Shown here piece by piece: positions 33,113-41,743 of a stretch of 64,000 bases of DNA (the first letter of the stretch is position 1; every line of letters starts with the position of its first letter). Position numbers and translations under genes: made by a program. Origin of the DNA: Halosolutus amylolyticus (lineage in GTDB: Archaea; Halobacteriota; Halobacteria; Halobacteriales; Natrialbaceae). The notes under the pieces were generated by a model that saw nothing but the letters and a program-made list of their open reading frames with translations, had not been told where the DNA came from and made no database searches. The DNA lies in contig NZ_JALIQP010000001.1 of NCBI RefSeq assembly GCF_023566055.1, positions 310,001 to 374,000 of the forward strand, written 5' to 3'.

Positions 33113-34897
33113 TCAGAAGCTGTTTCGGATCGTCGCCTCGCTTTCGTCGATCGTCAGCAATTCGAGCGGGCCCGAACCGTTCCCTTCGGCGGATGTATCC
33201 TCTATGGTGACCGTCTCCGCACCGAGACTGAACCCGTACGACGAATTGTCGTCCGCGGTGACGTTCGTGATCGTGTGTTCGTCGTCGCCACCCGTATCCT
33301 GAGCGACGACACCGGACCCGTCCGTCGATCCGGTGATCGTCGAATCGCTGACCGACACCGTCTGCCCGCGGACGTCGCCGCCTTCGACGAGGAGCTGGTG
33401 GCCTCCGTTCTGGAGGAGGTCGACGTTCTCGACCTCGACCGTCTCCCCGCCGACGACGTGAACCCCACGGCCGTACTCGCTGTTGAACCAGCCCGTATTC
33501 CGCACAGTCTGTTCGACCACACTATCGCTGATCGTTACGGACCCGTCGCTGGAACTCTCGATCGAGAGTCCGCTCGTCGTGGCCCCGTTTTCCCGCAGGT
33601 CGACGCCCGAGACCTCCACGGTCTCGGCGACGATCTCGATACCGTGGTTCGAGTTGTCGACGGCCTCGACGTTTGCGACGGTCACCGTATCGTCCCCTCT
33701 CGTCCCGGTGATCTCGAGTCCGCTCCCGCTCGAGTTCTCGACGATGGAGGAGTCGCGGACCGACACCGTCTGCCCGCGGGCGTCGCCACCCTCGACGAGG
33801 AGCTGGTGACCGCCGTTCTGGAGGAGGTCGACGTTCTCGACCTCGACCGTCTCCCCGCCGACGACGTGAACGCCGCGGCCGTAATCGCTGCTGGACCAGC
33901 CAGTGTTGCGTTCCGTCTGTTCGATCGTGCTATCGCTGATCGTCACGGACCCGTCGCCGGAACTCTCGATCGAGAGCCCGCTCGTCGTGGCGCCGTTTTT
34001 CCGCAGGTCGACGCCCGAGACCGTCACGGTCTCGGCGGCGATCTCGATGCCGTGATCCGAGTTGTCGGTGGCCTCGAGGTTCGCGACAGTCACCGCATCG
34101 TCACCCCTGGTGCCGGCGATCGAGAGGCCACTCCCGCCCGTGTTCTCGATGACGGTCGAATCGGTTACCTCCACCGTCTGTCCGCGGACGTCGCCGCCTT
34201 CCACGAGGACCCCGGTGGCGCCGTTTTGCAGCGCCTCCACGCGCTCGAGCACGATCGATTTTCCGCTGGTAACCGAGAGGCCGCCCTCATCGGAGCGGAC
34301 GAACGTCCCGTCCGTGACCGTCACGTTGCCGTCGCTGGACGATTCGATCCTGGCCGGACCCCCGTTATCTTCGAGCGCGACTCCTTCGAGCGAGACGATA
34401 TCGCCGGAAAGATCGAGCGGGAATCCCGAGTTGTTGGACAGCACGACGTCGGTGACGGTTATCTCGGCGACGTCGGTTTCGGTAACGATTCCGCCGGTCG
34501 CGTAATCGACGATTTCGAATCCCTCGATCCGCACGCCGGACGCCGCTACCGTGAACCCCGCCTCGCCACCGGCAGCGATCCCGTCGAGGAACGCCCCGTC
34601 CGGAGCGACCAGCGTCAGTTCCTTGTCGACGGTGACGGCCTCTCCGTACGTCGCCGGTCGGACCTCGACGGTTCCCCCCGGTTCGCTCTCGTCGATCGCG
34701 TCCTGGATCGAGTCCTCGGGTTCGACGACGAGCGTCTCCTCTCCGTTCTCCCGCTCACCTTCTTCCGTTTCAGCGTCCGTGTCGGACGCTTCGGCTTGCG
34801 GTTCGTTTCCTTCGGATTGCTCGTCCGAGTCCGAACAACCCGCGAGACAGAGCGTCGTCATCGATCCGACTCCGGCGAGTACCCCTCTTCGTCTCAT
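33113..34897 (-). CDS. Parallel beta-helix lipoprotein
   Basis: This 594-residue secreted protein starts with a twin-arginine and lipobox signal (MRRRGVLAG, then LCLAGCSDS with cysteine near residue 21), followed by an acidic Asp/Glu linker. A right-handed beta-helix domain fills the rest, with NosD/pectate-lyase-like turns such as GGTVEVRPATYGEAV and repeated VENVDLLQNGG units. It is probably Tat-exported and lipid-anchored at the cell surface. Residues about 270-590 are built from a 136-residue tandem repeat (408 bp). The ATG at 34897 is supported by the signal sequence and a TATA box 28 bp upstream. The ligand is unknown. Confidence 0.85.
   Translation of the reverse strand: MRRRGVLAGVGSMTTLCLAGCSDSDEQSEGNEPQAEASDTDAETEEGERENGEETLVVEPEDSIQDAIDESEPGGTVEVRPATYGEAVTVDKELTLVAPDGAFLDGIAAGGEAGFTVAASGVRIEGFEIVDYATGGIVTETDVAEITVTDVVLSNNSGFPLDLSGDIVSLEGVALEDNGGPARIESSSDGNVTVTDGTFVRSDEGGLSVTSGKSIVLERVEALQNGATGVLVEGGDVRGQTVEVTDSTVIENTGGSGLSIAGTRGDDAVTVANLEATDNSDHGIEIAAETVTVSGVDLRKNGATTSGLSIESSGDGSVTISDSTIEQTERNTGWSSSDYGRGVHVVGGETVEVENVDLLQNGGHQLLVEGGDARGQTVSVRDSSIVENSSGSGLEITGTRGDDTVTVANVEAVDNSNHGIEIVAETVEVSGVDLRENGATTSGLSIESSSDGSVTISDSVVEQTVRNTGWFNSEYGRGVHVVGGETVEVENVDLLQNGGHQLLVEGGDVRGQTVSVSDSTITGSTDGSGVVAQDTGGDDEHTITNVTADDNSSYGFSLGAETVTIEDTSAEGNGSGPLELLTIDESEATIRNSF
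33353..34180 (-). repeat. 408-bp in-frame tandem repeats in the lipoprotein gene
   Basis: Equivalent landmarks such as ACCGTCTG occur at 33357, 33765 and 34173, each 408 bp apart, giving two full units and flanking partial units. The units are highly similar at both DNA and protein level (136 residues each), with differences concentrated in a few codons. This points to recent duplication and a gene prone to length change. Confidence 0.85.
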
Positions 34898-34918
34898 ACA
34901 AAGCGTGTTGTTGTCCCA

Positions 34919-34929
34919 AATATTATAAG
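34919..34929 (-). promoter_or_regulatory. TATA box of the lipoprotein gene
   Basis: The minus-strand motif TTATAATATTT is about 28 bp before the ATG at 34897, in an AT-rich patch. It supports the start called from the signal sequence. Confidence 0.6.
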
Positions 34930-35217
34930 TCAGTTCTGGCCGAATATGGACCGAAGACCCCATTACATATACCTCTGCAAACACATCAATCATAGATTGT
35001 TTGTCGCACGAAATCGGCCGACAGAGCGAATCGCGACGCCGAAGGGGCGAGGGTGATCGCGTTCGGCGGGAAGTCGCGCCTCGCGGGGCAGAAAATCGAT
35101 CGAACCTGTCGTCCGATCACCGTCGAGCATCCGGACCGTCCGCGCCCGGCCGATCGCCGCCGCTACGACTTCGTGACCTCTGATCTACCTGGACCGGGAA
35201 TCGCTCGAATGTGGCAG
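34930..35217. other. Intergenic region, no gene seen
   Basis: This stretch separates the lipoprotein gene promoter from the end of the small AbrB-like gene. The open frames are short and arginine-rich, with no family similarity. A GC-rich 3' portion (35030-35170) could hold a terminator for the AbrB-like gene, but no clear stem with a T-run was found. Confidence 0.4.
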
Positions 35218-35415
35218 TTAAAACTCGTGTTCGACCTCTTCCTCGTCGGCCTTCTGGATGATGATCTTGCCGTCTCGGACCCGGACGAAGACCTCGTCGC
35301 CGATATCCATGCCCGCGACTGCGAGTTCGTCCTCGTGGAGGTTCAGGTGCACGTTGTGGTAGTTGCCGTCTTCGTCTTTCGCACCGCTTGGACTCAGCTT
35401 CTTTTTCCGTACCAT
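35218..35415 (-). CDS. Small AbrB/SpoVT-like protein
   Basis: This 65-residue protein has a basic N-terminus (MVRKKKLSPSG) and an acidic C-terminus. The central sequence VHLNLHEDELAVAGMDIGDEV followed by VRVRDGKIIIQKA fits the swapped-hairpin AbrB/MazE fold: beta strand, helix after a Gly-Asp turn, then two strands. Such proteins are DNA-binding or antitoxin-like, but no toxin gene is adjacent, so a general regulatory role is more likely. The start at 35415 has an ACTTAAGTA TATA-like box about 38 bp upstream. Confidence 0.65.
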   Translation of the reverse strand: MVRKKKLSPSGAKDEDGNYHNVHLNLHEDELAVAGMDIGDEVFVRVRDGKIIIQKADEEEVEHEF

Positions 35416-35694
35416 CGCGGGATTCTATGACGAACTTCGCCGTAGGATGTACTTAAGTGTTTTCGACGGCGCGACGTTCGCAATCGGTTCACTCGGCCCG
35501 ATCGATCGGACCGAGTCGAGACGGGGAGCCAGCGAGCAGAACGAGCGGGCGGAAAAGTGAGCGAGACCCCACACTGTGGAGTTACTGCAGAGAAATGGCG
35601 GGTCGAATACACTTAAAGATACCGGCGCAGTCGGTCGGTTTTGGGGGATATCTTTATGTCGGACCGTGTGCTGAATTGGCATGGAGGCGAAACC

Positions 35695-36003
35695 ATGGTA
35701 CGTGAAGACGGTAAACGGAACTTTGCACTGCGCGAGTCGGACGGCGAAGAGTCGAGCGTCTTTTCCGGAAACACGCCGCGGCAGGCCGCCCTCAAGGCGG
35801 CCCGGCGACTCGACCCCGGATCCAGCGAATCGGACGCCGATCGGGTCGAACTCCGGCTTCGAGAGAAGGGGACCGACAAGGTACACATCTACGACGGCTG
35901 GGCGTGGGAGGAGACCGCTCCCGACGACAAGCCCGACTGGATGCCGAGCGAGATCACGGAGGCAAACGTCTCGAAGAAGGGGATTGAACACCTGGACGAG
36001 TAA
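35695..36003 (+). CDS. mc1: Chromosomal protein MC1
   Basis: This small DNA-bending chromatin protein is known from Methanosarcina and haloarchaea. The 102-residue sequence matches MC1 closely: KRNFALRESDGEESSVFSGN, PRQAALKAARRL, LRLREKGTDKVHIYDGW and PDWMPSEITEANVSKKGIEHL. It binds DNA as a monomer and bends it strongly. The ATG at 35695 (MVREDGKRNF) is preferred. Upstream in-frame starts at 35641 and 35656 would add 13-18 residues lacking MC1 similarity. ATCTTTATG at about 35650 is the probable TATA box. Confidence 0.93.
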   Translation: MVREDGKRNFALRESDGEESSVFSGNTPRQAALKAARRLDPGSSESDADRVELRLREKGTDKVHIYDGWAWEETAPDDKPDWMPSEITEANVSKKGIEHLDE

Positions 36004-36186
36004 CGGGCAGTGACGGCGTTTTCTCCCGATCGGCGGCCTCCGGGGACGACTGGCGAGTAACGTGCCACCGCACAGCGACGGTCGCGTCGAGCGACGGCTC
36101 CCCGCGGAAATCGAACCGCGATCGGCGAATCCGCAAGCGGTGACCGCTACCGGGACCTCGAGGACGAACAGGTCAGTGACTCGACG

Positions 36187-36196
36187 GGCTTTTGCC
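36187..36196 (+). promoter_or_regulatory. TATA-like box of pheA
   Basis: GGCTTTTGCC is centred about 28 bp before the ATG at 36220, a common haloarchaeal promoter form. No leader peptide lies between it and pheA, in contrast to pheST. Confidence 0.5.
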
Positions 36197-36219
36197 CCCA
36201 TCCCTGCTACCCGTACGCG

Positions 36220-37038
36220 ATGACTGTAGTCACGCTCGGTCCCGAAGGGACCTACTCACACCGGGCGGCGAGCGCGCTCGCCGACCGGGACGCGATCGAG
36301 TTCCGCCAGTCGGTGACCGCGATCGTCGACGCCGTCGCGAGCGAGGACCACGATCGGGGCGTGATCCCGATCGAGAACAGCATCGAGGGAAGCGTCACGG
36401 AGAGCCTGGACGCCCTCGCCGAGTACGACGTCGCCGTCGTCAGGGAGATCGTCACCCCGATTCGCCACGCCCTGCTCGCCCAGGGCCCCGGGTTCGACAC
36501 GATCGCCAGTCACTCCCAGGCGCTGGCCCAGTGTCGCTCCTACCTCGAACGGGAGTATCCGGACGTCACGCTAGAGGCGGTCGCCAGCACGGCCCAGGGC
36601 GTCGAGTATGCCCGCGAGGACCCCTCCATGGCCGGGATCGGCCATCCAGCGAACGCCGATAACGGGACCACCCTCGAGGTGCTGGCCGAGGACATCCAGG
36701 ACCAGGACTCGAACGCGACCCGCTTCTTCGCGGTCGCCCCCGCCGAGGAGCGATCGAAAGGCGGCGGCAAGACCTCGCTGGTCGTCTACCCGAACGCGAA
36801 CTACCCCGGCCTCCTGCTGGAACTCCTCGAACCGTTCGCCGACCGGGACATCAACCTGACCCGCGTCGAGTCGCGACCCAGCGGCCAGCGTCTGGGCGAC
36901 TACGTCTTCCACATCGATATCGAGGCGGGACTGTACGAGGCCCGGACGAACGAGGCGATCGCGGACATCGAGACGATCGCCGAGAACGGCTGGGTCCGGA
37001 AACTCGGCTCGTACGATACCGAACACGTCGTCGAGTGA
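36220..37038 (+). CDS. pheA: Prephenate dehydratase
   Basis: This enzyme converts prephenate to phenylpyruvate, the committed step of phenylalanine synthesis. The 272-residue monofunctional form has no chorismate mutase domain. The catalytic domain runs from LGPEGTYSHRAA at residue 6 to NATRFFAVAP near 165, where the Thr-Arg-Phe motif lies. A C-terminal ACT domain (about 185-265) carries ESRPSGQRLGDYVFHIDI, the Phe-binding site for feedback inhibition. It is a single gene. The stop TGA leads directly into palindromic element copy 2. Confidence 0.95.
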   Translation: MTVVTLGPEGTYSHRAASALADRDAIEFRQSVTAIVDAVASEDHDRGVIPIENSIEGSVTESLDALAEYDVAVVREIVTPIRHALLAQGPGFDTIASHSQALAQCRSYLEREYPDVTLEAVASTAQGVEYAREDPSMAGIGHPANADNGTTLEVLAEDIQDQDSNATRFFAVAPAEERSKGGGKTSLVVYPNANYPGLLLELLEPFADRDINLTRVESRPSGQRLGDYVFHIDIEAGLYEARTNEAIADIETIAENGWVRKLGSYDTEHVVE

Positions 37039-37119
37039 TACGGTTTACTGTACGTCATTTCCGGCGCAACCGCGATCCGGGCGGCGGTTGCGCCAGTACA
37101 TCGGTACAGCAATCCGTAT
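37038..37119. repeat. Palindromic intergenic element, copy 2
   Basis: This 82-bp imperfect palindrome has ends ATACGG/CCGTAT and an inner stem GGCGCAACCGC / GCGGTTGCGCC. Its first A is the last base of the pheA stop codon (TGATACGG). It is nearly identical to the copy at 41580-41661. Confidence 0.85.
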
Positions 37120-37196
37120 GAGACGCGGCTACGCGGAGGGGTGCGCGGACAGCGGGCCACACAACAGTTTTCAGCGTCCACGCGGGAGGGACGCGT

Positions 37197-37655
37197 ATGG
37201 TACTCGAGGACGGCGCGGCGGCCCCGACCGTGACGGCACCGAACCAGGACGGCGAGACGATCGAACTGGCGTTCGAAGCGCCGACGGTGCTGTACTTCTA
37301 CCCGAAAGACGACACGCCGGGCTGTACGATCGAGGCGACCCAGTTCCAGCGCGAGCGCGAGACCTACCGCGAGGCCGGCGTGGACGTCTACGGCGTCTCG
37401 ACGGACGACGTCGACTCCCACCGATCGTTCTGCGAGTCCGAAGGACTGGAGTTCGACCTGCTGGCCGATCCCGACGGCGAGGTCGCCGACGCGTTCGACG
37501 TCGAACGGCGGGACAGCGGCGTGACCGCGCGAACGACGTTCGTCCTCGCCGACGGCGAGGTACAGGCCGTCTACGAGGGCGTCGATCCCGACGGTCACGC
37601 GCGCAACGTCCTCCTGGACGCGCTCGACGACGGACTCGTCACCCTGCCGGAGTGA
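37197..37655 (+). CDS. bcp: Peroxiredoxin, Bcp/PrxQ type
   Basis: This thiol peroxidase reduces hydrogen peroxide and organic peroxides. The 152-residue protein has the peroxidatic motif YFYPKDDTPGCTIEATQF with the catalytic Cys near residue 42. The resolving Cys found five residues later in many Bcp proteins is absent; the next Cys (SFCESEG) is near 80, so resolution may use another thiol. The start at 37197 has AGTTTTCAG about 28 bp upstream. It is a stand-alone gene. Confidence 0.93.
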   Translation: MVLEDGAAAPTVTAPNQDGETIELAFEAPTVLYFYPKDDTPGCTIEATQFQRERETYREAGVDVYGVSTDDVDSHRSFCESEGLEFDLLADPDGEVADAFDVERRDSGVTARTTFVLADGEVQAVYEGVDPDGHARNVLLDALDDGLVTLPE

Positions 37656-37754
37656 TAGGTATGAACCGATCGGGTCCCCCGTCGAGGCGGTCGCAGCCGG
37701 ATCGCGATCAGACGATCGGGCCGTCCCGTCGTTCTGTTGTCCTATTGCGGGCAG

Positions 37755-37762
37755 AATTTATC
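37755..37762 (+). promoter_or_regulatory. TATA box of the Hsp20 gene
   Basis: AATTTATC lies about 28 bp before the ATG at 37787, within GC-rich DNA. It supports that start and a short leader. Confidence 0.5.
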
Positions 37763-37786
37763 CCACTCGAGAGCGTACCGGGAGGT

Positions 37787-38206
37787 ATGCGAGGAAATCC
37801 GTTCGACGAAATCGAGGAGATGCTCGACCGCGTCAGTCGACAGGTAGAGGAGGGGATGACGAGCGGCGGCCTCCAGGTCCCGGGCTCGGTGCCGGTCGAC
37901 GTCGCCGATACCGACGAGGAGTACGTCGTGACGGCCGATCTCCCCGGGTACGACACCGACGACATCGACCTGACGCTGTCGGAGGGAACGTTGCGACTCG
38001 AGGCGAACCGGGCCGAAGAGGCGGAGTACGCCGAGGGGCGATACCTCCGGCGCGAGCGGACGCGCACGTCGGCGAGTCGACGGATCCGTCTCCCCGAACC
38101 GGTCGAGGAAGACTCGGTGTCGGCCGGCTACGAGGACGGCGTTCTCACCGTGCGACTGCCGAAAGTCGGCGGCGGCGAGGGCTCGAAAGCGATCGACATC
38201 GAGTGA
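37787..38206 (+). CDS. hsp20: Small heat-shock protein, Hsp20/alpha-crystallin family
   Basis: This ATP-independent chaperone holds unfolding proteins. The 139-residue sequence has a short N-terminal helix (MRGNPFDEIEEMLDRVSRQ) and an alpha-crystallin domain from about residue 38 (VPVDVADTDEEYVVTADLPG) to the signature AGYEDGVLTVRLPKV near 120. The C-terminal IxI-like tail reads KAIDIE. The ATG at 37787 is preceded by GGAGGT immediately upstream and a TATA box about 28 bp away. A fragment of the palindromic element follows its stop. Confidence 0.92.
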   Translation: MRGNPFDEIEEMLDRVSRQVEEGMTSGGLQVPGSVPVDVADTDEEYVVTADLPGYDTDDIDLTLSEGTLRLEANRAEEAEYAEGRYLRRERTRTSASRRIRLPEPVEEDSVSAGYEDGVLTVRLPKVGGGEGSKAIDIE

Positions 38207-38230
38207 GGCGGACAGCAATCCGTACGAGCG
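38204..38230. repeat. Truncated palindromic element after the Hsp20 stop
   Basis: The sequence ACAGCAATCCGTACGAG directly follows the stop and matches the right end (TACAGCAATCCGTATGA) of the full elements. The left half and the central stem are missing. Confidence 0.55.
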
Positions 38231-38254
38231 GCCCGTTTCGATCGGGCGGGATCG

Positions 38255-38677
38255 CTAGCGATCCGAAAGCAGACGTTCGATCGCGTGAGCCGCCTCCTCG
38301 AACGCGGTGACGTCCATGCTGTCGGCGGTGAGGAGGACGCCGACGTTCCCGACGAGTTTCCTGACCACGAAGCCGTCCTCGTGGAAGCGAACGGTGAACT
38401 CGTACTGGCCGATGCCCCTGTCGCCGTCCGCGATCGAGAGCGACGAGCGAACGGGTGCTTCGGCGAAACCGACGAGTTCGAAGTCGACGAGCTGTGATTT
38501 GACGCCGCGGCTGTCGGTCGGCGAGTCGTAGAGATCCTGGCGGACGTACAGGACGTCGAATTCCGAGGGCGTGAAGTAGACGACAGATCGGAGCGTATCG
38601 CCGAGACTCGTCCGGGATGCAGTGACGAGGCTGTCGGCGAGGTCGTCGGTGACGTCGGTGGTGTAGGAGGAAGTCAT
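38255..38677 (-). CDS. Haloarchaeal conserved protein, DUF7522-like
   Basis: This 140-residue soluble acidic protein resembles a haloarchaeal family of unknown function (DUF7522). Conserved-looking segments are TSLGDTLRSVVYFTPSEFDV, FEFTVRFHEDGFVV-type sequence (here YEFTVRFHEDGFVV) and a C-terminal helix FEEAAHAIERLLSD. There is no signal peptide and no catalytic motif. It has been suggested by fold pattern only to be a small ligand-binding alpha/beta protein; this is weak. It is divergent from leuS. Confidence 0.75.
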   Translation of the reverse strand: MTSSYTTDVTDDLADSLVTASRTSLGDTLRSVVYFTPSEFDVLYVRQDLYDSPTDSRGVKSQLVDFELVGFAEAPVRSSLSIADGDRGIGQYEFTVRFHEDGFVVRKLVGNVGVLLTADSMDVTAFEEAAHAIERLLSDR

Positions 38678-38922
38678 GCATACGTCAGGAGGTGCCCGAC
38701 AGTATCAACGGTATCGGTGGGTCCAACGGGGCGGTTTGGTCGTCGAAACCGCCGACCGGCGGTGGCGAGGGCGTGGCGAGAACGGCGGCATCGATCGCCG
38801 GCAGGGAAGTGGACGAGCGTCGGAGAAGCGGCCGTTCCGGAGTTCGGGAGCGATCGAGGCGGCGGGAAAGGTTCGAGATAGTAAGCTATAGGGCGGTCTC
38901 GACTCCAACAATAGGTATTCAA

Positions 38923-41580
38923 ATGAGTGACGCGGGATACGACCACGCAGCGGTCGAACGGCGATGGCAGGAGGCGTGGGACGAGGCGAACGTCTACCGG
39001 ACGCCCGACGACGTCGAGGACCCGACGTACGTCCTCGGGATGTACCCGTACCCGTCGGGCAAACTCCACATGGGCCACGTCCGGAACTACACGATCACCG
39101 ACGCCTACGCCCGGTTCAGACGAATGCGCGGCGACGAGGTGCTCCACCCGATGGGGTGGGACGCGTTCGGCCTCCCCGCGGAGAACGCGGCCAAGGAGCG
39201 CGACACCAACCCGCGGGACTGGACGTTCGACTGCATCGAGACGATGCGCGACCAGATGGACGCGATGGGCTTTGGCTACGACTGGGAGCGCGAGATCACC
39301 ACCTGCACCCCAGAGTACTACCGGTGGAACCAGTGGCTCTTCTCCCGGTTCCACGACGAGGGGCTGGTCGAGCGCCGCGACGCCGAGGTCAACTGGTGTC
39401 CCGAGTGCGAGACCGTGCTGGCCGACGAGCAGGTCGAGGGCGAGGCCGAACTCTGCTGGCGGTGTGACACGCCCGTCGAGACGCGCGAACTCGAGCAGTG
39501 GTTCCTGCAGATCACCGAGTACGCGGACGAATTGCTGGAAGCGATCGACGACCTGGAGGGGTGGCCCAACTCCGTTCGGCAGATGCAGCGCAACTGGATC
39601 GGCCGCCAGTACGGCACGGAACTCGAGTTTCACGTGGACGGCTACGGCGAGGTCGAAGCCTTCACCACCCGCGTCGACACCATCTACGGCGCGACCTTCT
39701 TCGCGCTCGCGCCGGACCACCCGATCAGCGAGGAACTCGCGGCGGAAGACGAGGAGATCCGTCACTTCGTCGAGCACGAGGCCGACCCCGAGGGCGACGA
39801 GCCAAACGGGATCGAGACGGACCTGACCGCGACCAACCCCGCGACGGGTGAGGACCTCCCCGTCTTCGTCGCCGACTTCGTCCTCTCGGACGTCGGCACC
39901 GGCGCGCTGATGGGCGTCCCCGGCCACGACGATCGGGACCACGCCTTCGCGTCGAAGATGGGCGTCGACATCGAGCCGGTCATCGCACCCGAGCCCGAGG
40001 ACTGGGACGGCGAGACGGTTCCCGACACGCCGGACGTGAGCGAGGCGGCCTACACCGAGGACGGCGTCCTGGTCAACTCCGGCGACTACTCGGGACTGGA
40101 CAGCGAAACGGGCCGCGATCAACTGACCGAAGACATCGAGAGCGCGTCGAAGGCGAAACAGTACCAGCTTCGCGACTGGGGGATCTCCCGTCAGCGCTAC
40201 TGGGGGACGCCGATCCCGGTCGTCCACTGTGACGACTGCGGTCCCGTCGTGGTCCCCGAGGAAGACCTGCCGGTCGAACTCCCCGAGTTCATCAACACCA
40301 CCGGGAACCCGCTGGACGCCGCCGAGGAGTGGAAGCAAACGACGTGTCCGGACTGCGGCGGCGACGCGACCCGCGAGACCGACACGATGGACACCTTCGT
40401 CGACTCCTCGTGGTACTTCCTGCGGTACGTCTCGCCCGACCTGGACGAGGCGCCGTTCGACCTGGACCGTGCCAACGACTGGATGCCGGTCGACCAGTAC
40501 GTCGGCGGCATCGAGCACGCCGTGATGCACCTCCTCTATTCGCGGTTCTTCACGAAGGTGCTGGCCGACCACGAGGGCCTGGAGCACCGCGAACCCTTCA
40601 CGAACCTGCTGGCCCAGGGGATGGTCCAGCTCGAGGGCGAGAAGATGTCCAAGTCCAAGGGCAACGTCGTCTCGCCCCAGCGGATCGTCGAGGAGTACGG
40701 CGCGGACACCGCCCGGCTGTTCATGATGCAGGCGGCCCAGCCCGAGCGCGACTTCGACTGGAGCGAGGAGGGCGTCCGATCGACCTACGCCTTCCTCGGC
40801 CGCCTGACCGAACTGGTCGAGGACGTCGCGGCGAACGGCGCCGACGGCCCGGACGACGCCGTCGCCAGCTACGTCGACGCGGAGATCGACGCGACGATCG
40901 CGATCGCGACCGACGAGTACGACGACCTGACGTTCAACAAGGCGCTGCGGGAGACCCAGTCCCTGACCCGGACGCTCCGCCAGTACGCCGAGCACGCCGA
41001 CCCGCACGCCGAGACGTTCGAGCGCGGGCTGTCGGCGGTCGTCCGACTGCTGGCCCCCGTCGCGCCCCACGTCGCCGAGGAACTGTACGAGACGCTCGGC
41101 CACGACGAGTTCGTCGTCGACGCCGCGTGGCCGACCGCCCAGGTCGATCGCGACCACGTCGAGAAGCGCCGCCGACTGGTCGAGAACACCCGCGAGGACG
41201 TCCGCGACATCGTCGAGGTGGCCGGCATCGACGACCCCAGAGAGATCGAGGTCGTCGTCGCGCCCGAGTGGAAGTACGATGCCCTCGAGATCGCGATCGA
41301 GAGCGACGCCGACAACCTGATCGGCGAACTCATGGGAGAGTCGCACATCCGCGAGCAGGGCGACGCCGCGGCCGACTACGGCCAGGACCTGCAGGCCGAG
41401 CGCGAAGCCCTCGAAACGACCCTCGGTCCCGACGCGGAGCACGCGGCGCTGGAGTCGGCTGCCTGGCTGCTCGAGCGCGAGTTCGACGCGCCGGTCCGGG
41501 TTCGACGCGCCGACGAGGTCGACGACTCGGTGCTGAAAAACGCCGAACCCGGACGGCCGGCGATCGAGATCGAGGACTGA
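38923..41580 (+). CDS. leuS: Leucyl-tRNA synthetase, bacterial type
   Basis: This class I synthetase charges tRNA-Leu. The 885-residue protein has MYPYPSGKLHMGH at residues 40-52, characteristic of bacterial-type LeuRS. A zinc-like cysteine pair motif follows (CPECE near 159), then the CP1 editing domain (about 215-420), KMSKS near 574 and an anticodon-binding domain. The C-terminal 200 residues are more like archaeal tRNA-binding sequence, a combination known in haloarchaea. The ATG at 38923 (MSDAGYDHAAV) is chosen; the frame is open another 231 bp upstream but is arginine-rich noise. The stop runs into palindromic element copy 3. Confidence 0.94.
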   Translation: MSDAGYDHAAVERRWQEAWDEANVYRTPDDVEDPTYVLGMYPYPSGKLHMGHVRNYTITDAYARFRRMRGDEVLHPMGWDAFGLPAENAAKERDTNPRDWTFDCIETMRDQMDAMGFGYDWEREITTCTPEYYRWNQWLFSRFHDEGLVERRDAEVNWCPECETVLADEQVEGEAELCWRCDTPVETRELEQWFLQITEYADELLEAIDDLEGWPNSVRQMQRNWIGRQYGTELEFHVDGYGEVEAFTTRVDTIYGATFFALAPDHPISEELAAEDEEIRHFVEHEADPEGDEPNGIETDLTATNPATGEDLPVFVADFVLSDVGTGALMGVPGHDDRDHAFASKMGVDIEPVIAPEPEDWDGETVPDTPDVSEAAYTEDGVLVNSGDYSGLDSETGRDQLTEDIESASKAKQYQLRDWGISRQRYWGTPIPVVHCDDCGPVVVPEEDLPVELPEFINTTGNPLDAAEEWKQTTCPDCGGDATRETDTMDTFVDSSWYFLRYVSPDLDEAPFDLDRANDWMPVDQYVGGIEHAVMHLLYSRFFTKVLADHEGLEHREPFTNLLAQGMVQLEGEKMSKSKGNVVSPQRIVEEYGADTARLFMMQAAQPERDFDWSEEGVRSTYAFLGRLTELVEDVAANGADGPDDAVASYVDAEIDATIAIATDEYDDLTFNKALRETQSLTRTLRQYAEHADPHAETFERGLSAVVRLLAPVAPHVAEELYETLGHDEFVVDAAWPTAQVDRDHVEKRRRLVENTREDVRDIVEVAGIDDPREIEVVVAPEWKYDALEIAIESDADNLIGELMGESHIREQGDAAADYGQDLQAEREALETTLGPDAEHAALESAAWLLEREFDAPVRVRRADEVDDSVLKNAEPGRPAIEIED

Positions 41581-41661
41581 TACGGTTTACTGTACGTCAT
41601 TTCCGGCGCAACCGTGATCCGGGCGGCGGTTGCGCCGGTACATCGGTACAGCAATCCGTAT
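41580..41661. repeat. Palindromic intergenic element, copy 3
   Basis: This 82-bp palindrome is almost identical to the copy at 37038-37119 (only a few base differences). Its first A is the last base of the leuS TGA stop. Its right end abuts a second, different palindrome at 41663. Confidence 0.85.
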
Positions 41662-41662
41662 G

Positions 41663-41743
41663 ATACGGTCCTTGTGATTCGTTACCAGTGATCGCCCGAC
41701 CGGGGCGACGATCACCGGTAACACGTTACAACGATCCGTACGA
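41663..41743. repeat. Related palindromic element, type B
   Basis: This second palindrome has TACGG/CCGTA ends like the type A element but a different core: GTTACC-A-GTGATCG pairs imperfectly with CGA-C-GATCAC-C-GGTAAC. It begins TGATACGG, sharing the boundary TGA with the end of copy 3, so the two are arranged head to tail. Confidence 0.7.

Noticed and set aside
35600-35700. Longer MC1 start at 35641
   Set aside because: The extra residues have no MC1 similarity and would place the start upstream of the likely TATA box.
38674-41442. 922-codon open frame antisense to leuS
   Set aside because: Antisense shadow of a synthetase gene with complete motifs on the plus strand.
13442-41661. CRISPR-like interpretation of the repeated palindrome
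   Set aside because: The copies are tens of kilobases apart, not an array with regular spacers, and no cas genes are present.
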